A stretch of DNA of 9,868 bases from an uncultured Clostridium sp. (lineage in GTDB: Bacteria > Bacillota > Clostridia > TANB77 > CAG-508). Below are positions 1 through 6,917 of this stretch, one piece after another; the stretch's first letter is position 1, and the number at the start of each line of letters is the position of its first letter. The stretch spans positions 1 through 9,868 of the forward strand of contig USOV01000034.1 in NCBI GenBank assembly GCA_900556455.1, given 5' to 3'. Position numbers and translations under genes: made by a program. The notes beneath the pieces are model-generated. The model had not been told where the DNA came from, did no database searches, and worked only from the letters and a program-made list of their open reading frames with translations.

Positions 1-362
1 AAAAAAATGAAAAAATAAAAGAAGCAGTTGAAGAATTAACAGGAATGAGTAAAGACGAAGAATTAAGAATACTAGCAGAACTAAGAATAAAAGGGAGAAG
101 AGATGAATATGCAAGAAGGCAATATGCAATTAAGCAAGGACTACAAGAAGGAAGAGAAAGAGGTTTGGAGGAAGGTAGAAAAGAAGGTAGAAAAGAAGGT
201 AGAAAGGAAGGTAGAAAGGAAGGTAGAAAGGAAGGTATAAAAGAAGGCATTACACAAGATAGAATAGAAATAGCGAAAAAAATGTTAAGAGAAAAAATGC
301 CAATAGATATAATTGTTAGAATAACGGGTTTAACTAATGAAGAAGTAGAAAATTTGAAATGA
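1..362 (+). CDS. Rpn family recombination-promoting nuclease/putative transposase, C-terminal part (partial at left edge)
   Basis: The frame is open through the left edge (first whole codon at position 3) and ends with TGA at 360-362, so the ATG at 45 is internal. About 119 residues are visible. They start with KNEKIKEAVEELTG, then SKDEELRILAELR and RRDEYARRQYAIKQG, a run of EG(R/I)KEG repeats, and a C-terminal segment IAKKMLREKMPIDIIVRITG ending in LTNEEVENLK. This order is the usual C-terminal half of Rpn/PD-(D/E)XK nuclease family transposases (PDDEXK_2 type), in which a charged EGxxEG helix precedes a small helical tail. The catalytic domain lies outside the window, so activity cannot be judged. 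Family members are DNA endonucleases linked to recombination and are often found as scattered, mobile-type genes. Family assignment is from the tail only, but the pattern is distinctive. Confidence 0.8.
   Translation, partial: KNEKIKEAVEELTGMSKDEELRILAELRIKGRRDEYARRQYAIKQGLQEGRERGLEEGRKEGRKEGRKEGRKEGRKEGIKEGITQDRIEIAKKMLREKMPIDIIVRITGLTNEEVENLK
171..242 (+). repeat. 12-bp in-frame tandem repeat inside the Rpn-type gene
   Basis: Six consecutive 12-base units of the form gaaggtagaaar (171, 183, 195, 207, 219, 231), the last with one change (gaaggtataaaa). They encode EGRK repeats of a charged helix. The units are nearly identical at DNA level, and as each is four codons, copy-number change by slippage keeps the frame. 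Confidence 0.9.
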
Positions 363-387
363 TAGAAAATTTAAAGTGCAAAAATGT

Positions 388-417
388 TTTAAATAAATAC
401 TTATGCTTAATTACAAT
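388..417 (+). promoter_or_regulatory. weak candidate promoter for the surface protein gene
   Basis: TTTAAA (388-393) and TACAAT (412-417) are 18 bases apart, upstream of the GTG start at 481. The -35 is a poor match and the background is AT-rich, so this is only a candidate. Confidence 0.3.
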
Positions 418-480
418 ATTAGAAGAAAAAAGAATATTCCTTTCACTTCAAACATACTTTTAAACGAAGGAGGTTTTTTA

Positions 481-1113
481 GTGAAGAAAAAAATTTTATT
501 TGTTTTTATGCTATGTTTATTAATATTTAGCACAGTTGCTTTAGCAGCAGAGCAGGGGTATGAGTTTAACTTGAAATATGATGGAGAAATAATTAAAAAT
601 GAGGCAAAATCCGGAAGTGTAACCCTTTCTGGAACAGATGCTACTCCATATACAAATGTACGTATTAAAGTAGAGTTGGTATCAGGACCTGCTACACCAA
701 AATTAATTGCATATGATTCAAATGGGACAGAATTTGATATAGCACAAATTGGATATTGGGGACCACCAGCAGGTTTCGCAGTTGGGGGAACATTTACAAA
801 TGAAACACCTATCACAGCTACATATCCACAAGCAGGAACATATGTAACAAAACTAAGCCTTGTAGACGTAAACAGCAATGAAGCAGTTATTACAAGCAAA
901 GAATTTACTATAACAGTAAAAGAAAAAGAAACCATAGAGAATAATGTGGTGGTAAATAATACTGTTATAGAAAATAATACAGATATAGAGAATAATGTAG
1001 TTGAAAATATACCACAAGCAGGAATTAGCTTTTGGACATATATTATTGTAATTGCAGCTGTGATTATTGCTCTTTGGGCGATAATATATTTTGTAAAAAA
1101 TAAAAAAAATTAA
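481..1113 (+). CDS. secreted Ig-like surface protein with C-terminal membrane anchor
   Basis: Start chosen at GTG 481 because a strong GAAGGAGG lies at 466-473, seven bases upstream. An earlier in-frame ATG at 403 has no such site and would place extra residues before the signal peptide. The product is 210 residues. Residues 1-23 are a signal peptide (MKKK, a hydrophobic core, then ALAA as the likely cleavage site). Residues 24 to about 147 look like a single beta-sandwich/Ig-like extracellular domain, with alternating strands such as TNVRIKVELVSG and GTYVTKLSLVDV. Residues 150-176 are an Asn-rich linker (ENN/VNN repeats). Residues 177-210 are IPQAG, a hydrophobic segment and the basic end KNKKN. 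This C-terminus resembles a degenerate sortase sorting signal but could be a plain membrane anchor. No function can be assigned. It lies alone between the Rpn tail and the polysaccharide genes. Confidence 0.75.
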   Translation: MKKKILFVFMLCLLIFSTVALAAEQGYEFNLKYDGEIIKNEAKSGSVTLSGTDATPYTNVRIKVELVSGPATPKLIAYDSNGTEFDIAQIGYWGPPAGFAVGGTFTNETPITATYPQAGTYVTKLSLVDVNSNEAVITSKEFTITVKEKETIENNVVVNNTVIENNTDIENNVVENIPQAGISFWTYIIVIAAVIIALWAIIYFVKNKKN

Positions 1114-1159
1114 AACATGCACCAAATTTTCAAAAAATAATATTATATGTTAATAAAAA

Positions 1160-1191
1160 TGTAGGGGTCGCCGTGGGCGGCAACCCCTACA
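1160..1191. repeat. GC-rich palindrome (hairpin) in intergenic region
   Basis: TGTAGGGGT (1160-1168) pairs with ACCCCTACA (1183-1191). After one C/A mismatch the stem continues with GCCG (1170-1173) against CGGC (1178-1181), closing on a TGGG loop. It is strikingly GC-rich for this region. No T-run follows on either strand, so a rho-independent terminator is unlikely. It resembles the short palindromic interspersed elements (REP/MITE-like) found between genes in Clostridia genomes. This is the only copy in the window. Confidence 0.7.
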
Positions 1192-1195
1192 CCAT

Positions 1196-1225
1196 TTGCA
1201 ATAATTTATTTTCACAAATTACAAT
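1196..1225 (+). promoter_or_regulatory. candidate promoter upstream of the O-antigen ligase-like gene
   Basis: TTGCAA (1196-1201) and TACAAT (1220-1225) are separated by 18 bases in the 188-base gap before the gene at 1302. Two overlapping TATAAT boxes at 1260-1270 are an alternative -10, but I see no good -35 for them. The choice between the two is uncertain. Confidence 0.4.
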
Positions 1226-1301
1226 TTTTTTACAAATCCTCTTCCTTTTAAATAAAAAATATAATATAATCTGCTTAGAAAAACCAAAGAGGAGAAAACA
1301 C

Positions 1302-2600
1302 ATGAAGCAAAAACTTATAACAATTACACTAACACTAATTGCGGTACTTGCCCCCTTGCTTATTATACCTAGCGAGGATAATTACAACATCTTAAAACTT
1401 ATATTACTATTAATTACAGGACTAGTATTATTAGTACTTTTACTTGCAAGTTATAAGACTCTTACAATAGATAAAAAAGACATTGTAATTCTAATCTTTT
1501 TAGGATTAGTTTTTTTTAGTACATTTTTATCTAGTAATATAAAAACATCTATAATAGGTGCAGAAAACAGGTATGAAGGGCTGCTAATGTTTATTACATA
1601 TATATGTATTTACATGAGCGCAAAAAAATATTTTAAATATGAAAAAATATCCAGATTTTTAAATATAATGTTCTATGTTTCATTAATCATAGGAATTCTA
1701 GGAATTGCACAAAAGTACATAAGTTACAAGCCACTATATCCAATATTTAATAAAGGAATTTGCTCAACATTTGGAAATTCAAACTTTTTTGGTAGTTTTA
1801 TAAGCATAGTTTTACCAATTGCATCAACCATTTTTGTATTAAATGGGAATAAAAAAAGTTTTATATTAAGCTTAATAATTTTTTTTAATATGATATCTTC
1901 TGGGACAAGAAGTGCATGGGTAGCATTTGCTTTAGTAGGAATTTTGAAATTAGTATATTTAATAAAACAAAGAAATAAAAAGTATCTTAAAAGAACATTA
2001 ATCTTATTAATTTGCTTTATTATAATTTTTATATACTTATTTAATGGATTTGATTTTGTTTTAAATAAATTTGGAATAATGCAAAAAAATACTAGCTCTA
2101 TTACTAAAATAAAAATTAATCAAATAAAAAATGATATACAAAAAGCTCAAATAACAGGAATTTCAAATGAAATGGGGTCTCATAGAATATGGATTTGGAG
2201 AATAACACTAAAACTTATATCTAAAAAGCCAATTTTAGGATGTGGCCCAGATAATTTGTGGCAGGGGTTAATTCAAAACTGCCCACAGGAAACTTACAAT
2301 TATGCTAAAAAAACTTACACTGCAATTGATAAAGCTCATAATGAATACTTACAAATAGGGGCAACTCTAGGAATACCAGCACTTATTTGTTATTTAACAT
2401 TTATAGCACTTATTATAGTTCCAAAAATAAAATTAACAATAAATAACAAAATTTATTTTATTATTTGCTTAGTTATAATGAGCTATTTAGTACAGGCATT
2501 CTTTAATATAAGCACAATAGGAGTAGCACCGCTATTTTGGATGCTTTTGGGATTAAGCGAAAATAAAGACATTATAAATAAATTAAATAAAATTTTATAA
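1302..2600 (+). CDS. O-antigen ligase/polymerase family membrane protein (WaaL/Wzy-like)
   Basis: Start ATG 1302 is preceded by AAAGAGGAG (1286-1294) at seven bases. The product is 432 residues, a polytopic membrane protein with roughly ten or more hydrophobic segments. Family landmarks of O-antigen ligase/Wzy_C proteins are visible: STFGNSNFFG after the first half of the helices, SSGTRSAWVA near residues 199-207, a larger loop with GSHRIWIWR (His at 294) and GCGPDNLWQ, then KAHNEYLQIGATLG (His at 346) and a final FFNISTIGVAPLFW helix. Such enzymes polymerise or transfer lipid-linked glycans on the outer face of the membrane. In Gram-positives they act in exopolysaccharide, teichuronic-type polymer or protein glycosylation pathways. 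It precedes a Wzz-kinase-phosphatase set, which fits polymerisation with controlled chain length. The exact substrate is unknown and no glycosyltransferase lies in the window. Confidence 0.85.
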   Translation: MKQKLITITLTLIAVLAPLLIIPSEDNYNILKLILLLITGLVLLVLLLASYKTLTIDKKDIVILIFLGLVFFSTFLSSNIKTSIIGAENRYEGLLMFITYICIYMSAKKYFKYEKISRFLNIMFYVSLIIGILGIAQKYISYKPLYPIFNKGICSTFGNSNFFGSFISIVLPIASTIFVLNGNKKSFILSLIIFFNMISSGTRSAWVAFALVGILKLVYLIKQRNKKYLKRTLILLICFIIIFIYLFNGFDFVLNKFGIMQKNTSSITKIKINQIKNDIQKAQITGISNEMGSHRIWIWRITLKLISKKPILGCGPDNLWQGLIQNCPQETYNYAKKTYTAIDKAHNEYLQIGATLGIPALICYLTFIALIIVPKIKLTINNKIYFIICLVIMSYLVQAFFNISTIGVAPLFWMLLGLSENKDIINKLNKIL

Positions 2601-2606
2601 AATCTA

Positions 2607-2636
2607 TTGAAAAAAACATATAAAAACATATATAAT
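2607..2636 (+). promoter_or_regulatory. probable promoter of the Wzz-kinase-phosphatase genes
   Basis: TTGAAA (2607-2612, five of six matches to the -35 consensus) is followed after 18 bases by a perfect TATAAT (2631-2636), in the 69-base gap after the ligase gene. Transcription would begin near 2643, just ahead of the GAAGGAAGG ribosome site. The regulatory genes may thus be transcribed independently of the ligase gene. Confidence 0.6.
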
Positions 2637-2669
2637 ATTTTAGTAATTTACGAAGGAAGGAAGAAAAAA

Positions 2670-3380
2670 ATGGAAGAACTAGATTTAAAAGAATTATTCA
2701 ATATTTTTTGGGAGAGAAAGCTAGAAATTGTAGTAATATTACTAATTTCTATAGTTATAGGAGCAGTATATTCTTTTCTAATAGTAGAACCTAAGTATAC
2801 TTCTTATACAACAGTATTATTAACACAAGGAACAGGGAAAGAACAAAACGAGACATCATCATCAATTACCTAAAGCGATTTAACATTAAACTCAAACTTA
2901 GTTGCAACATATAGAGATATAATAACTAGCAGGGCAGTATTACAGGAAGTTATTTCAAACTTAAATATCCAAGGTTTAACAGAGGAAAATTTAAAAAAGA
3001 GCATAACAGTTAATCAAAAGAGTGCAACTGAAATACTTGAAATAAAGGTAACAAATGCTAATCCAAACTATGCAGAAATAATAGCAAATAAAACAACAGA
3101 AGTTTTTAGCAAAAAAGTTGGAGAAATATTTAAAATTAACAATGTTTACATTGTTGATAAAGCAGAAGCAAGCCAAACACCAAGTAATATAAACCACACA
3201 AAAGATATTGTAATATTTATGTTCGTAGGAATTGTAATAGCATGTGGATATGTATTATTAGTAAATATGATTGATAATACTGTAAAAACAGAAGCAGATA
3301 TTGAAAAAATAACAGGATTAAAGGTATTAGCATCAATACCAAATTATGATACAGAAGCAAAAGGGGGAAAAAGAAAATGA
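2670..3380 (+). CDS. Wzz/YveK-like chain-length determinant and tyrosine-kinase adaptor, interrupted by in-frame TAA
   Basis: ATG 2670 follows GAAGGAAGG (2652-2660). The frame stops at TAA 2871-2873 (codon 68) but continues in the same frame without further stops to TGA 3378-3380, giving 236 codons in all. Before the stop: MEELDLKELFNIFWERK, a first membrane helix (about 18-38) and the start of the extracellular part (KYTSYTTVLLTQG). After it: SDLTLNSNLVATYRDIITSR, EILEIKVTNANPNYAEIIAN, YIVDKAEASQTPSN, a second membrane helix (DIVIFMFVGIVIACGY) and a cytoplasmic tail. This is the full Wzz-domain architecture of Gram-positive BY-kinase modulators (CapA/YveK type). Its last codons overlap the kinase start as ATGA (3377-3380), implying translational coupling. 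The stop would leave a 67-residue fragment lacking most of the protein. A CAA-to-TAA change is the simplest origin. Confidence 0.8.
2871..2873 (+). other. in-frame TAA inside the Wzz-like gene
   Basis: TAA sits between SSSIT and SDLTLNSN in one continuous frame with no shift before or after it. Related proteins usually read IT-Q/T-S/T-D-(L/I)-LN here, so Gln (CAA) is the likely ancestral codon. It could be a nonsense mutation, a sequence error or a readthrough site. Confidence 0.85.
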
Positions 3381-4234
3381 AAAGAGAATTAATAGCACAA
3401 AGAACTCCTAAATCACCTATAGCAGAGGTTTTTAGAACACTAAGAACTAATATACAATTTATGAATTCAAAAAAATCAATGAAAACACTTTTAGTAACAT
3501 CAACAATGCCAGGTGAAGGCAAAAGTTGGGTTGCAGCTAACTTAGCAATAACATTTGCACAAGCAGGAAAAAAAGTTTTAATAATAGATGCAGATATGAG
3601 AAAAGGTAGACAACATGTAATGTTTAATATTGAAAATAAAGTAGGCTTATCTAATTTCTTATCTGGAATAGATGAATTGGGAAGAAATGAAAATCTAGAT
3701 ATTTTAAAATATGTTAGAGCAACAGAAATACAAAACTTATTCTTAATACCTGCAGGAAATGTTCCACCAAACCCATCTGAACTATTAGCGTCAGAAACAA
3801 CAATTAATATGATTGAAAAATTAAAAGAAGTTTTTGATTTTATAATTTTTGATGGAACTCCAAGTCTATTAGTAACAGATGCATTAATTGTTGCAAGATT
3901 AGTAGATTCAACAGTTATAGTTACAGCACATAATAGTACAAAGAAAGAAAATCTTGAAAAAGTAAAAAAGGATATAGAAAATGTAGGTGGAAATATAGTA
4001 GGGGTTATTTTAAATAAAATCCCAATAAATGCAAAAAAATATATGGAAACATACTATTATAGTAGTACTACAAATATGCCTGCTACAGTAAAGAAAAACA
4101 CAGTTGTAAGAGAAAAAAGGGAAACTACAAGCAACAGCCCAAAAACAGATTATGTCTTTGAAAAAAATGATAATATTTCTAGTGAAAGAACACAAGAGAT
4201 AATAGAAGAACTAAATAGATATTTAAAAAAATAG
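3377..4234 (+). CDS. BY-kinase: CpsD/CapB-family tyrosine-protein kinase
   Basis: 285 residues, starting at ATG 3377 inside the ATGA overlap with the preceding adaptor gene. The oligomerisation motif AEVFRTLRTNI is at residues 16-26. Walker A is TSTMPGEGKSWVAAN (about 41-55, Lys 49), Walker A' is VLIIDADMR (67-75) and Walker B is FDFIIFDGTP (Asp 159). GNVPPNPSELLAS (127-139) is the usual loop of the family. A Tyr-rich patch KKYMETYYYSS lies beyond the kinase core, where these enzymes autophosphorylate, but it is followed by a further polar tail of about 60 residues rather than ending the protein. Bacterial tyrosine kinases of this type need the cytoplasmic tail of the Wzz-like adaptor for activation and control polysaccharide chain length and export. 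The gene is intact, unlike both its neighbours. Confidence 0.92.
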   Translation: MKRELIAQRTPKSPIAEVFRTLRTNIQFMNSKKSMKTLLVTSTMPGEGKSWVAANLAITFAQAGKKVLIIDADMRKGRQHVMFNIENKVGLSNFLSGIDELGRNENLDILKYVRATEIQNLFLIPAGNVPPNPSELLASETTINMIEKLKEVFDFIIFDGTPSLLVTDALIVARLVDSTVIVTAHNSTKKENLEKVKKDIENVGGNIVGVILNKIPINAKKYMETYYYSSTTNMPATVKKNTVVREKRETTSNSPKTDYVFEKNDNISSERTQEIIEELNRYLKK

Positions 4235-4243
4235 GAGAAAAAT

Positions 4244-4957
4244 ATGATAGATGTTCATACACATATTATCCCCAACATAGATGATGGATCAAAAAGTGTA
4301 GAGGAAACTTTTAATTTAATAAGTGAGGCAGAAGAGGCTGGATTTACAGATATTATATTAACACCACATTATATTACTAATTATTATGAAACAACAGGGG
4401 CAGAAGTGAGGCTTTTAACAGAAACATTACAAAAAATTGCAAATGAAAAAAACTTAGAAATCAAGCTTCATTCTGGAATGGAAATATATATTTCTGAAGA
4501 ACTATGTGATTTAGCAAAAGCTGGAACAGTTATAACTTTGGCTAATAGTAAATATATGTTAATAGAATTCCCAATGAATACAACTATGAGAAATGTAAAT
4601 GAAATATTATTTATAATGCGAAACATGGGATATAGAGTAATTATTGCACATCCAGAAAGATATAAATGTATACAAGAAAACATTGAATATGCAATGCAAT
4701 TAGTAGAAGAAGGATGTATGCTATAATCAAACTATGGAAGTATAGTGGATATATATGGTAAAGAAGCGAAAAAAACATTAAAAAAATTACTAAAAATGGA
4801 TTTGATATCTTTTTTGGGAACAGACACACACAAAGAAGGAACAATATATCAAATAATGCCACAAATTTTAAAAAAATTTAAAAGAGTTATTTCAGAAGAA
4901 AAACTATATGAAATAACAACAGAAAATCCAAGAAAAATTTTAGAAAATCAAGATTAA
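4244..4957 (+). CDS. PHP-domain tyrosine phosphatase (CpsB/YwqE-like), interrupted by in-frame TAA
   Basis: ATG 4244 follows AGGAG (4233-4237), which overlaps the kinase TAG. The frame reads 160 codons to TAA 4724-4726, then continues in the same frame to TAA 4955-4957, for 237 sense positions, close to the usual family length. The first part holds MIDVHTHIIPNIDDGS (HxH metal ligands), LTPHYITNYY, HSGMEIYI and IAHPERY. The second part holds SNYGSIVDIYGKEA, then ISFLGTDTHKEG, whose D-x-H supplies the last metal ligands, and PRKILEN at the end. The truncated form would therefore lack an essential part of the trinuclear metal site. CpsB-type enzymes dephosphorylate the BY-kinase encoded just upstream. 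The residue replaced by the stop follows EEGCML and precedes SNYGSI, where relatives carry Gln (LLQxNxGSI). Confidence 0.85.
4724..4726 (+). other. in-frame TAA inside the phosphatase gene
   Basis: TAA at codon 161 lies between GCML and SNYGSI, without frame change. This is the position of a usually conserved glutamine in CpsB/YwqE proteins, so CAA to TAA is the most direct explanation. It is the second such event in three adjacent genes. Confidence 0.85.
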
Positions 4958-4958
4958 T

Positions 4959-4997
4959 AAAAAATTGTGTGAATATTATTCACACAATTTTTTTTTT
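4959..4997. terminator. bidirectional rho-independent terminator
   Basis: A 16-bp stem (4959-4974 with 4978-4993), three-base loop ATT, core TTGTGTGAAT/ATTCACACAA. The T-run 4988-4997 serves the plus strand and the A-run 4959-4964 serves the minus strand. It lies immediately between the convergent phosphatase and carboxypeptidase genes, whose stop codons are at 4955-4957 and 4998-4996. Confidence 0.9.
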
Positions 4998-6236
4998 ATC
5001 TTAACAGGCTAACCCATTTATCAAGTACTGTTGTCATCATGTTACAAAAATTTAATTTAGAAACAGATTTAGCAGCAACCAAATCGACTGAACCGTAAAA
5101 TCTCATCACCGAAAGAGTATGTAACACTACCTAAAACTTGACCTTTTTCAATAGGTGTCTGAAAAGTGTCTGGTAAATTCACAGTAGTGGTAATATTTGA
5201 CGATTGACCTTTTGGAATTAATGCACCAGCATCTGTACTAAAAATTACATCTACATTTTTAAAAATTCCCTTTTCTACTGCAATATTTTGGGCAATATCT
5301 CCTTTGTTACTATATTTTACAAATTCAAATTTACTAAAACCATAATCTAATAATTTAGTCGCTTCTTCAAACCTTATTTTGGAAGTATCTGCTTTCATTA
5401 TTACAGCAATTAAAGACAAATCATTTCTTGTTGCAGAAGCAGATAAATTAAATAAAGCAAGAGATGTAGAACCGTGTTTTAAGACCAGTTGCGCCAGAGT
5501 AATTCCTAATTAATTTATTGGTATTAACTAAAGAAGATGTTCCATTTCTTAAAGTATCCATATAAATAGTAGTATATTTAGTAATTTCGGGGTGTTTTGT
5601 TAAAAGCTCTTTAGACATAAGTGCAATATCATAAGCTGAGGTTACATGACCATCTTCGTCAATTCCATGACAATTTTTAAAACAAGTATCATTCATACCA
5701 AGTTCTTTAGCTTTTGCGTTCATTTGCTCAACAAAAAGTTCTTCTGAACCAGCTAAATATTCTGCCATAGCTACACAGCAATCATTTGCAGAAACTACAC
5801 AAATTGCTTTTAACATATCGTCCACTGTTAATTTTTCAGTAGTATTAAGCCAAATTTGAGAACCACCCATAGAAGAAGCATTTTCACTACAAGGAATTTG
5901 GTCAGTTAATTTTAAAGTCCCATTATCTAGAGATTCCATAATTAATAAAACAGTCATTACCTTTGTAACACTGGCAGGACGAAGCTGCTTATGGCTATTA
6001 TGCTCATAAAGAACAGTTCCAGTAGATTGCTCAATTAAAACAGCACCACCACAAGTGAGGTTTAAAAGATTACCGCTTCCTTCGGATAGAACAGAAGATG
6101 TACTTACAATTGGACTAGAAAGTTCAGACCAAACATAAGAAGTATCATCAGCTCCATGAGAATAAAAAGGAACTATTAAAGAAAAAACAAGTAATGAAAT
6201 AATGATACATATAAATTTATTTTTTTTACTTTGCAT
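4996..6236 (-). CDS. D-alanyl-D-alanine carboxypeptidase (DacF/DacA-like, class C-low PBP), two +1 frame changes
   Basis: Start ATG 6236 has GGAGG (6246-6242) five bases ahead; an ATG at 6248 overlaps that site. Residues 1-29 are a signal peptide. SVTK (Ser89/Lys92) and SAN (149-151) are the first two penicillin-binding motifs. The original frame runs to a stop at 5448. After CGG 5474-5472 (codon 255) the protein continues one base on: GLKT in the old frame and GSTSLALFNLSASATRN in the new one, rebuilding the third motif KTG. A second change near CGG 5095-5093 (about residue 381) leads from FGDEIL to GSVDLVAAKSVSKLN, ending MTTVLDKWVSLLR and TAA 4998-4996. The total is 412 residues with both shifts, normal for the family including its C-terminal beta domain and amphipathic tail. 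Such enzymes trim the terminal D-Ala of peptidoglycan stem peptides outside the membrane. It is probably co-transcribed with the VanW gene 60 bases upstream. Confidence 0.85.
5093..5095 (-). other. second +1 frame change at or just before CGG in the carboxypeptidase
   Basis: The minus strand reads GAG ATT TTA CGG TTC. Skipping the C gives GGT TCA GTC GAT (GSVD), the start of the well-conserved C-terminal end. The shift could also lie in the preceding ATTTTA run, giving TAC GGT, so its position is known to within a few bases only. Confidence 0.75.
5472..5474 (-). other. +1 frame change at CGG within the KTG motif of the carboxypeptidase
   Basis: The minus strand reads CTT AAA ACA CGG TTC in the upstream frame. 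Skipping the C gives ACA GGT TCT (Thr-Gly-Ser), restoring the invariant K-T-G. Because the motif fixes both flanking residues, the site of the change is tightly defined. Confidence 0.85.
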
Positions 6237-6296
6237 ACAAACCTCCATAAAATTAATGTACTTCTAAAATGTATGCAAAATAAAAATAAAATAGAA

Positions 6297-6917
6297 TTAG
6301 ATTTTAACAATAGATATAGTAACTTGATTTCCGTCAGTTGAGGCATCAATTCTTATACTGTAACTATTATTATTTTTGAATTTAAAATCAACACTACCAC
6401 AAGCAACAGCAGCATCTTTATCCTCTTCAACATAATAAACAACATGACTATGAGGATGTCTTTCTACAATTTCAAAATTAGAATTATCTAAAACAGCATT
6501 ATATAAAGTACTACTAACTTGGCAATTACCGCCACCATAGCCCATAGTTATATTTCCATCAGCATCAAAGATTTTAGCTTCTTTATAGCCTCTATCAGCA
6601 GTAGCTTTTCCAACAGTATAACAAAAAGAAAATGTTTCATAAGGTTCTACAATAGTTCCGTTTAAAATAGAACAAGTAAGGCTAATATTTGTCTGTCTAC
6701 CAGAATCTTTATCTAAGATATTTGTAGAAAAAGAGCTAATAACCTCTTCTTTAGGTTCTACAGATATTTTTTCTGTTTCATAAGAAGAATTGTTAATAAC
6801 AGAATTAGTATTATTTGTAGAACTATTGCTTGAATTGTTTATAATATTATTAGAGCCACAACCAACTAAAACAAAACACAAAAAAATAAAAACAAAAATA
6901 AATAAAAATTTTCTCAT
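6297..6917 (-). CDS. VanW family lipoprotein
   Basis: Start ATG 6917 is chosen for the GAGG at 6927-6924 just upstream; an earlier TTG at 6935 has no support. The product is 206 residues. The N-terminus MRKFLFIFVF with a hydrophobic stretch and LVGC is a lipoprotein signal with the lipobox Cys near residue 20. A Ser/Asn-rich linker (NNIINNSSNSSTNNTNSV) follows. The VanW domain then begins with FSTNILDKDSGRQTNISL and includes PYETFSFCYTVGKAT, RGYKEAKIF, the hallmark GYGGGNCQVSSTLYNA, and RHPHSHVVYYVEEDKDAAV. VanW domains are named from vancomycin-resistance clusters, but their biochemical role is not established. They occur widely as surface proteins in Gram-positives, often with cell-wall enzymes, consistent with the downstream carboxypeptidase. 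Anchored outside the membrane by inference. The gene is intact. Confidence 0.88.
   Translation of the reverse strand: MRKFLFIFVFIFLCFVLVGCGSNNIINNSSNSSTNNTNSVINNSSYETEKISVEPKEEVISSFSTNILDKDSGRQTNISLTCSILNGTIVEPYETFSFCYTVGKATADRGYKEAKIFDADGNITMGYGGGNCQVSSTLYNAVLDNSNFEIVERHPHSHVVYYVEEDKDAAVACGSVDFKFKNNNSYSIRIDASTDGNQVTISIVKI

Noticed and set aside
171..242. CRISPR-like array.
   Set aside because: Units are 12 bases, contiguous without spacers and in frame within a protein.
411..935. Long open frame on the minus strand opposite the surface protein.
   Set aside because: It is a shadow: no ribosome site, no family resemblance, and the plus strand has a clear signal peptide, domain and anchor.
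1160..1191. Rho-independent terminator of the surface protein gene.
   Set aside because: The stem is convincing but no T-run follows, and it lies nearly 50 bases after the stop codon.
1173..1301. N-terminal extension of the ligase-like protein starting within the palindrome.
   Set aside because: The extension is encoded by palindrome and AT-rich spacer, while ATG 1302 has a good ribosome site and begins directly with a membrane protein start.
2871..4957. Global reassignment of TAA to glutamine.
   Set aside because: TAA also stands at natural gene ends that match family lengths, such as TAATAA right before the terminator at 4955-4960, and the ends of the VanW, LRR and carboxypeptidase genes. 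Only local readthrough, mutation or error remains possible.
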